A DNA stretch of 18,017 bases from Candidatus Kapaibacterium sp. (GTDB lineage Bacteria > Bacteroidota > Ignavibacteria > Palsa-1295): NCBI GenBank assembly GCA_025450975.1, contig JANWLI010000074.1, forward strand, positions 1 to 18,017. Direction: 5' to 3'. The notes below the pieces were generated by a model. It did no database searches. It saw only the letters and a program-made list of their open reading frames with translations, and was not told the DNA's origin. Positions within the stretch are counted from its first letter, which is position 1; each line of letters opens with the position of its first letter. The position numbers and the translations under genes were made by a program. This document shows positions 14,827 to 18,017 of the stretch, one piece after another.

Positions 14827-14861
14827 GCCCCTGGTATAGATAATATAGCCAGGGGCTTTTT
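14827..14861 (+). terminator. Rho-independent terminator of rplS
   Basis: GCCCCTGG (14827-14834) pairs with CCAGGGGC (14849-14856); inside, TATA can pair with TATA across a one-base bulge. TTTTTATT follows. It lies 25 bases past the rplS stop and separates it from recN. Confidence 0.92.
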
Positions 14862-14862
14862 A

Positions 14863-14892
14863 TTGATGTCCACTTTCCGAGAAGTATTTTTG
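14863..14892 (+). promoter_or_regulatory. Bacteroidota-type promoter of recN-folC
   Basis: TTG (14863-14865), a 19-base spacer and TATTTTTG (14885-14892) together match the -33/-7 arrangement TTG-N19-TAnnTTTG. It begins right after the rplS terminator. Transcription should start only a few bases before the recN ATG at 14903, so the mRNA would be nearly leaderless. This is the best promoter match in the window. Confidence 0.65.
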
Positions 14893-14902
14893 TTTTCAGC
14901 CG

Positions 14903-16627
14903 ATGCTCTGCTCCGTTTATCTTAAGAACTATACCCTCGTCGACGAGTTGTTTGTCGACCTCAAAGCAGGTCTCTCGATTATTACGGGAGAAACCGGAGC
15001 CGGGAAGTCCGTCATTGTCGGAGCGCTTAACTTGCTTATTGGCGAACGTGCATCGCCTGATCTGGTCCGAGCAGGTTCAACGAAGGCAATAGTCGAAGCG
15101 GAGTTTGAAGTTGGGAAATTAAAAGAAGTACTACGCTTCCTGAAAGTAAACGAGATCGAGCATTCCGGCCTGCTCATTATTCGTCGTGAGATCACCTCGC
15201 AGGGAAGCTCAAGAGCATTTATCAATGACTCGCCGGCAACGCTGCAGCTCCTCAAAGGCCTGGGTTCGCTGCTTGTAGACCTTCACGGCCAGCATGATCA
15301 TCAATCGCTGCTATATCCCGAGCGTCACCGGTCGTTTTTGGATGCTTTTGCAGGCCTGGATAAGAAGCTTGCAGAGTATGCGGAATATTTCACAGAGTAC
15401 GTCAGGCTGCGTAATGAAATTTCGCGTCTCGAAGAGCTGAAGGCAGGATGGTCGCGCGAACGGGATTTTCTGGAATTTCAGTTCAAGGAGATCTCATCTG
15501 TTCAGCCAGAGGCTGGAGAGGATGAGCGCATCACGACCGAGCTTTCGGTCCGCGAGCATGCCGAAGAACTAACGGCTGCAAGCGCAGAGCTTCATGATTT
15601 ACTCTATACTGCTGAAGATGCAGTCTATGCCAAGCTAGCACATGCGAAGAGCGTACTTGAGCGCATCGTTCGGCTTGATCCGACATTTGAGGATGCGTTG
15701 AAAGAGGTGAATGCAAGCCTACTCTCAGCACGAGAGTTAGGATCGATGCTTTCGCGATACTCAGAGAATATTGAATTCGATCCGGCACGCTTGAATGAAC
15801 TTCGAGAGCGCCAGGTGGCGCTCTCACGCCTGAAGAAGAAGTATGGGCCATCGCTCGAGGAGGTGGTTAGCACGTTCGAGTCTCTGAAAGAGAAGCTTGA
15901 TCCGGATAACGATATTGACGAGCAGCTTACTCGATGTGAAGCAGAACTGGCATTGCTTCGTAAAACGATGTCAAAGTTGGCTGCAGAGCTGCAGGCCAAT
16001 CGTAAAACTGCTGCGAAAAAGTTTGAAAAGGCTATTCGTTCGGTGCTACAGGAGCTCGGTATGGAGAACGCACAGTTCGAGGTGCGCTTCGAGACTGACG
16101 AGATCGGGCAGGCAGCTACAAAAGCCTATGTAGAGGTAGACGCCAAGCCAGTGGTTACCTACTCGTGGGGAATCGATAAGATCGAGTTCTATATATCGAC
16201 AAATACCGGTGAATCCCCAAAGCCACTTGCGCGTGTTGCTTCCGGCGGAGAAATCTCGAGGATCATGCTGGCTCTGAAGTCAGTACTATCGCACACCGAT
16301 CAGATCGCGACCCTTGTGTTTGACGAGATCGATACTGGCATCTCGGGACGGGTCGCGCAGAAAGTAGGACGCGCAATGAAAATTCTTGGTCGTGAGCATC
16401 AGGTTATCTCGATCACACACTTGGGCCAAATAGCTGCGTTTGCCGATCAGCACTACGTTGTTGAGAAGAAGGCCTCCAAAGCTGCGACTGTCGCATCGAT
16501 ACGGATGCTTGATGATAGCCAGCATCAGACAGAGATCGCAAGGCTGATCGCAGGCGAAACGGTATCGCGCGAATCGCTCGAAGCGGCAAAGGCATTAAAG
16601 AAGGAAGCCGATGAGCTTGTCGCCTGA
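14903..16627 (+). CDS. recN: DNA repair protein RecN (SMC-like ATPase)
   Basis: The 574-residue cytoplasmic protein helps double-strand-break repair by organising DNA ends for RecA recombination. The N-terminal ATPase half has the Walker A GETGAGKS (29-36) after MLCSVYLKNYTLVDEL, which lines up with the usual RecN start and supports this ATG. LLVDLHGQHDHQSL (123-136) is a RecN hallmark. Residues about 150-380 form the two arms of a coiled coil. The C-terminal half holds the ABC signature RVASGGEISRIMLALKS (444-460), the Walker B LVFDEIDTGISG (471-482) and the His-switch ITHLGQIAAFAD (504-515). All key motifs are intact and the length is normal. No Shine-Dalgarno precedes the start; the promoter is so close that leaderless initiation is likely. 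folC overlaps its last 17 bases. Confidence 0.97.
   Translation: MLCSVYLKNYTLVDELFVDLKAGLSIITGETGAGKSVIVGALNLLIGERASPDLVRAGSTKAIVEAEFEVGKLKEVLRFLKVNEIEHSGLLIIRREITSQGSSRAFINDSPATLQLLKGLGSLLVDLHGQHDHQSLLYPERHRSFLDAFAGLDKKLAEYAEYFTEYVRLRNEISRLEELKAGWSRERDFLEFQFKEISSVQPEAGEDERITTELSVREHAEELTAASAELHDLLYTAEDAVYAKLAHAKSVLERIVRLDPTFEDALKEVNASLLSARELGSMLSRYSENIEFDPARLNELRERQVALSRLKKKYGPSLEEVVSTFESLKEKLDPDNDIDEQLTRCEAELALLRKTMSKLAAELQANRKTAAKKFEKAIRSVLQELGMENAQFEVRFETDEIGQAATKAYVEVDAKPVVTYSWGIDKIEFYISTNTGESPKPLARVASGGEISRIMLALKSVLSHTDQIATLVFDEIDTGISGRVAQKVGRAMKILGREHQVISITHLGQIAAFADQHYVVEKKASKAATVASIRMLDDSQHQTEIARLIAGETVSRESLEAAKALKKEADELVA
16601..16607 (+). promoter_or_regulatory. Shine-Dalgarno of folC inside recN
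   Basis: AAGGAAG lies 3 bases before the folC ATG at 16611 (its AAGG core is 6 bases away), inside the last recN codons. It decides the folC start and suggests coupled translation of the pair. Confidence 0.6.
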
Positions 16628-17846
16628 GATATCTTACGACGAGGCAATTGAGCGTCTCTTCAGCCTCGAATATACCGGAATGAAGCTTGGCCTTGATAAT
16701 ATCAAGGCGCTCATGGAGGCACTCTCCAACCCGCATCGTGCTTTTCCGACGATCCATGTCGCTGGTACGAACGGGAAGGGAAGCGTTTGCAATATGCTGG
16801 CCGCTGCACTACAGGCCAACGGGTATAAGACGGGGTTATTCACGTCGCCGCATCTGGTAAGTTATACAGAGCGGATGAAGATCGACGGCAAGCCGATCGC
16901 AGAAGAGCGTCTCACCGCATATTTCAAATCGATTTGGAATGACATTCAGGAGATCAAGGCAACCTTCTTCGAAGCGACGACTGCCATTGCTTTCCAGTAT
17001 TTACGGGACGAGAAGGTAGATATTGCCGTAATCGAAACAGGGTTGGGGGGAAGGCTTGATGCGACGAATATTCTCGAACGGCCACTGGCGACCATCGTAA
17101 CTTCGATCGGACTTGAGCACACCGAGATCCTTGGCGATACACTTGAGAAGATCGCCTATGAGAAGGCGTGCATCTTCAAGCCATTGGTGCCGGCAATTGT
17201 CAATGCGCCCGAAGAAACGCATCAAGTGTTTATCGATAAGGCCAGGGAAGTTGATGCGCCATTTTTCTTCGTAGATACAAAAGTAGATCTCGATTTCAAA
17301 TCAGTTCTTCAAGGAGAACATCAGAGAGAGAATACACTGACGGTGATTGCATGTCTGAAGCAACTCACTTTGCCATTGGACCAGCAGAAATCATTGGAAG
17401 GGATTGCCCATACTACTCAACTAACCGGCTTACGCGCCAGGCTGGAAGAATATGCATATGAGCCCGCAGTAAAAAAAAGTGTGCGACTGTTCCTTGATGT
17501 TGCTCATAATCCGGACGGGCTTGCCAGAGTGAGAGATTATTTTTTGAAGCAGGATCTGCGGCCGGTTGTCATTGTCGGATTTGCTAAAGATAAGGATATT
17601 ACATCATCGCTTGAGATCATTAGATCCTTCGCATCACGGGTGATCGGTGTAAGCGCTCAGATGTCCCGTTCTCTACCAGTGGAAGAACTGTATCTACTGG
17701 GGAAGAATATCGGGTTGGAGATTGAGAAGAGCCAAGATGTCAGGGGAGCTGTAAATGCTACTATCTCAACGAGTAAGCCAGGTTCTTCGATCTTGCTGGT
17801 AGGCTCCCATTACGTCGTGGGCGAATTTTTAAGACAGGCAAATTAG
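16611..17846 (+). CDS. folC: Bifunctional folylpolyglutamate synthase / dihydrofolate synthase
   Basis: The 411-residue Mur-ligase-family enzyme adds glutamate to dihydropteroate and/or to folates, using ATP, in the cytoplasm. The P-loop HVAGTNGKGSV spans 49-59, the folate/omega-loop region is FTSPHLVSYTERMKIDG (77-93), the family motif VIETGLGGRLDATN spans 140-153, and the metal-binding region SIGLEHTEILGDTLEKIAYEK spans 165-185. The C-terminal domain has LFLDVAHNPDGL, the typical second-domain motif. The length is in the normal range. It overlaps recN by 17 bases, in a +2 frame relation, and has its own Shine-Dalgarno, so the two form an operon. The dual dihydrofolate synthase activity cannot be proved from sequence; a single-activity folylpolyglutamate synthase is the alternative. 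The pairing with recN is probably only transcriptional convenience. Confidence 0.95.
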   Translation: MSLSPEISYDEAIERLFSLEYTGMKLGLDNIKALMEALSNPHRAFPTIHVAGTNGKGSVCNMLAAALQANGYKTGLFTSPHLVSYTERMKIDGKPIAEERLTAYFKSIWNDIQEIKATFFEATTAIAFQYLRDEKVDIAVIETGLGGRLDATNILERPLATIVTSIGLEHTEILGDTLEKIAYEKACIFKPLVPAIVNAPEETHQVFIDKAREVDAPFFFVDTKVDLDFKSVLQGEHQRENTLTVIACLKQLTLPLDQQKSLEGIAHTTQLTGLRARLEEYAYEPAVKKSVRLFLDVAHNPDGLARVRDYFLKQDLRPVVIVGFAKDKDITSSLEIIRSFASRVIGVSAQMSRSLPVEELYLLGKNIGLEIEKSQDVRGAVNATISTSKPGSSILLVGSHYVVGEFLRQAN

Positions 17847-17869
17847 AGGCTTTAGTGCAACAGCCCCTC
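17846..17869 (+). terminator. Weak possible terminator after folC
   Basis: GAGGCT (17846-17851) can pair with AGCC..CCTC (17862-17869) across a two-base bulge, but it is followed only by GGATTTTG, a short T-run. Termination here is uncertain. Confidence 0.25.
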
Positions 17870-17880
17870 GGATTTTGCCG

Positions 17881-17888
17881 TATATTTG
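17881..17888 (+). promoter_or_regulatory. Candidate Bacteroidota-type -7 element for a gene beyond the right edge
   Basis: TATATTTG is an exact TAnnTTTG match. No gene follows within the remaining 129 bases, so the transcript would have a leader of more than 120 bases. The -33 region offers only GTG at 17855-17857. Confidence 0.4.
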
Positions 17889-18017
17889 TACTACCAACCA
17901 GAGACAATCCCTCTGTAACGCTCCTTTCAAGTTTCCCGGGCTCTTATTTTTATTGCTAACCCGCGAATCTCACGTGATTTCCGATTGAAGTCATCCGTTT
18001 CTTGAAAGGTTTTCCAA
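17889..18017 (+). other. Non-coding tail of the window, possible structured leader
   Basis: I see no gene here. CAGAG (17899-17903) pairs with CTCTG (17911-17915). CCTTTCAAG (17923-17931) is exactly complementary to CTTGAAAGG (18001-18009), which would close a domain of about 70 bases. TCACGTGA near 17970 is an 8-base palindrome. These could be parts of a leader RNA or operator for the next gene. Confidence 0.3.

Noticed and set aside
1..18017. Defence island, phage, CRISPR or novel multi-gene system
   Set aside because: All larger genes fall into known core-metabolism, information-processing or secreted-protein families with no nuclease, integrase, reverse transcriptase or repeat array; nothing supports such a system.

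Overview
The window looks like ordinary chromosome from a member of the Bacteroidota/Chlorobiota (FCB) superphylum. A lineage near Kapabacteria or Ignavibacteria is my guess, and it rests on three things. Two secreted beta-propeller proteins end in type IX secretion (T9SS) sorting domains. Several intergenic spacers carry the Bacteroidota-type promoter element TAnnTTTG. Many starts lack a clear Shine-Dalgarno sequence and two appear to use non-ATG or uncertain starts. Base composition is close to 50% GC except for one clearly AT-rich methyltransferase gene. I see no transposase, integrase, tRNA, rRNA, CRISPR array or phage gene.

Layout, left to right. The minus strand opens with the 5' part of a CCA-adding-type tRNA nucleotidyltransferase (cut by the window edge), preceded by a secreted Kelch-propeller protein with a T9SS tail. 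A divergent spacer leads to an AT-rich TylF-like methyltransferase on the plus strand, which ends at a bidirectional terminator facing aconitase. Upstream of aconitase, also on the minus strand, is a large secreted Asp-box (BNR) propeller protein with a canonical T9SS tail. Next is a two-gene minus-strand unit: a catechol/caffeoyl-CoA-type O-methyltransferase followed 6 bp later by a zinc-ribbon membrane protein of the DUF3667 type. This unit is divergent from purF.

purF (iron-sulfur type) converges, with a 3 bp gap, on a putative lipoprotein gene. That gene is divergent from a methylmalonyl-CoA mutase catalytic subunit which starts at TTG and lacks the cobalamin domain. A structured leader precedes a small secreted hypothetical gene. 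rplS follows with its own leader and a strong terminator, and then a recN-folC operon driven by the best promoter in the window. The right edge holds a promoter and leader for a gene that lies outside.

The genes are a mixture of core metabolism (aconitase in the TCA cycle, methylmalonyl-CoA mutase in propionate/succinate interconversion, PurF in purine synthesis, FolC in folate), information processing (tRNA CCA end, L19, RecN) and surface or secreted proteins. They do not form one pathway, and I found no convincing new multi-gene system. The most unusual signals are regulatory: the recurring TAnnTTTG elements, the hairpin/mini-ORF leader at 13660-13754, the paired hairpins ahead of rplS, and the long N-terminal extension of PurF.
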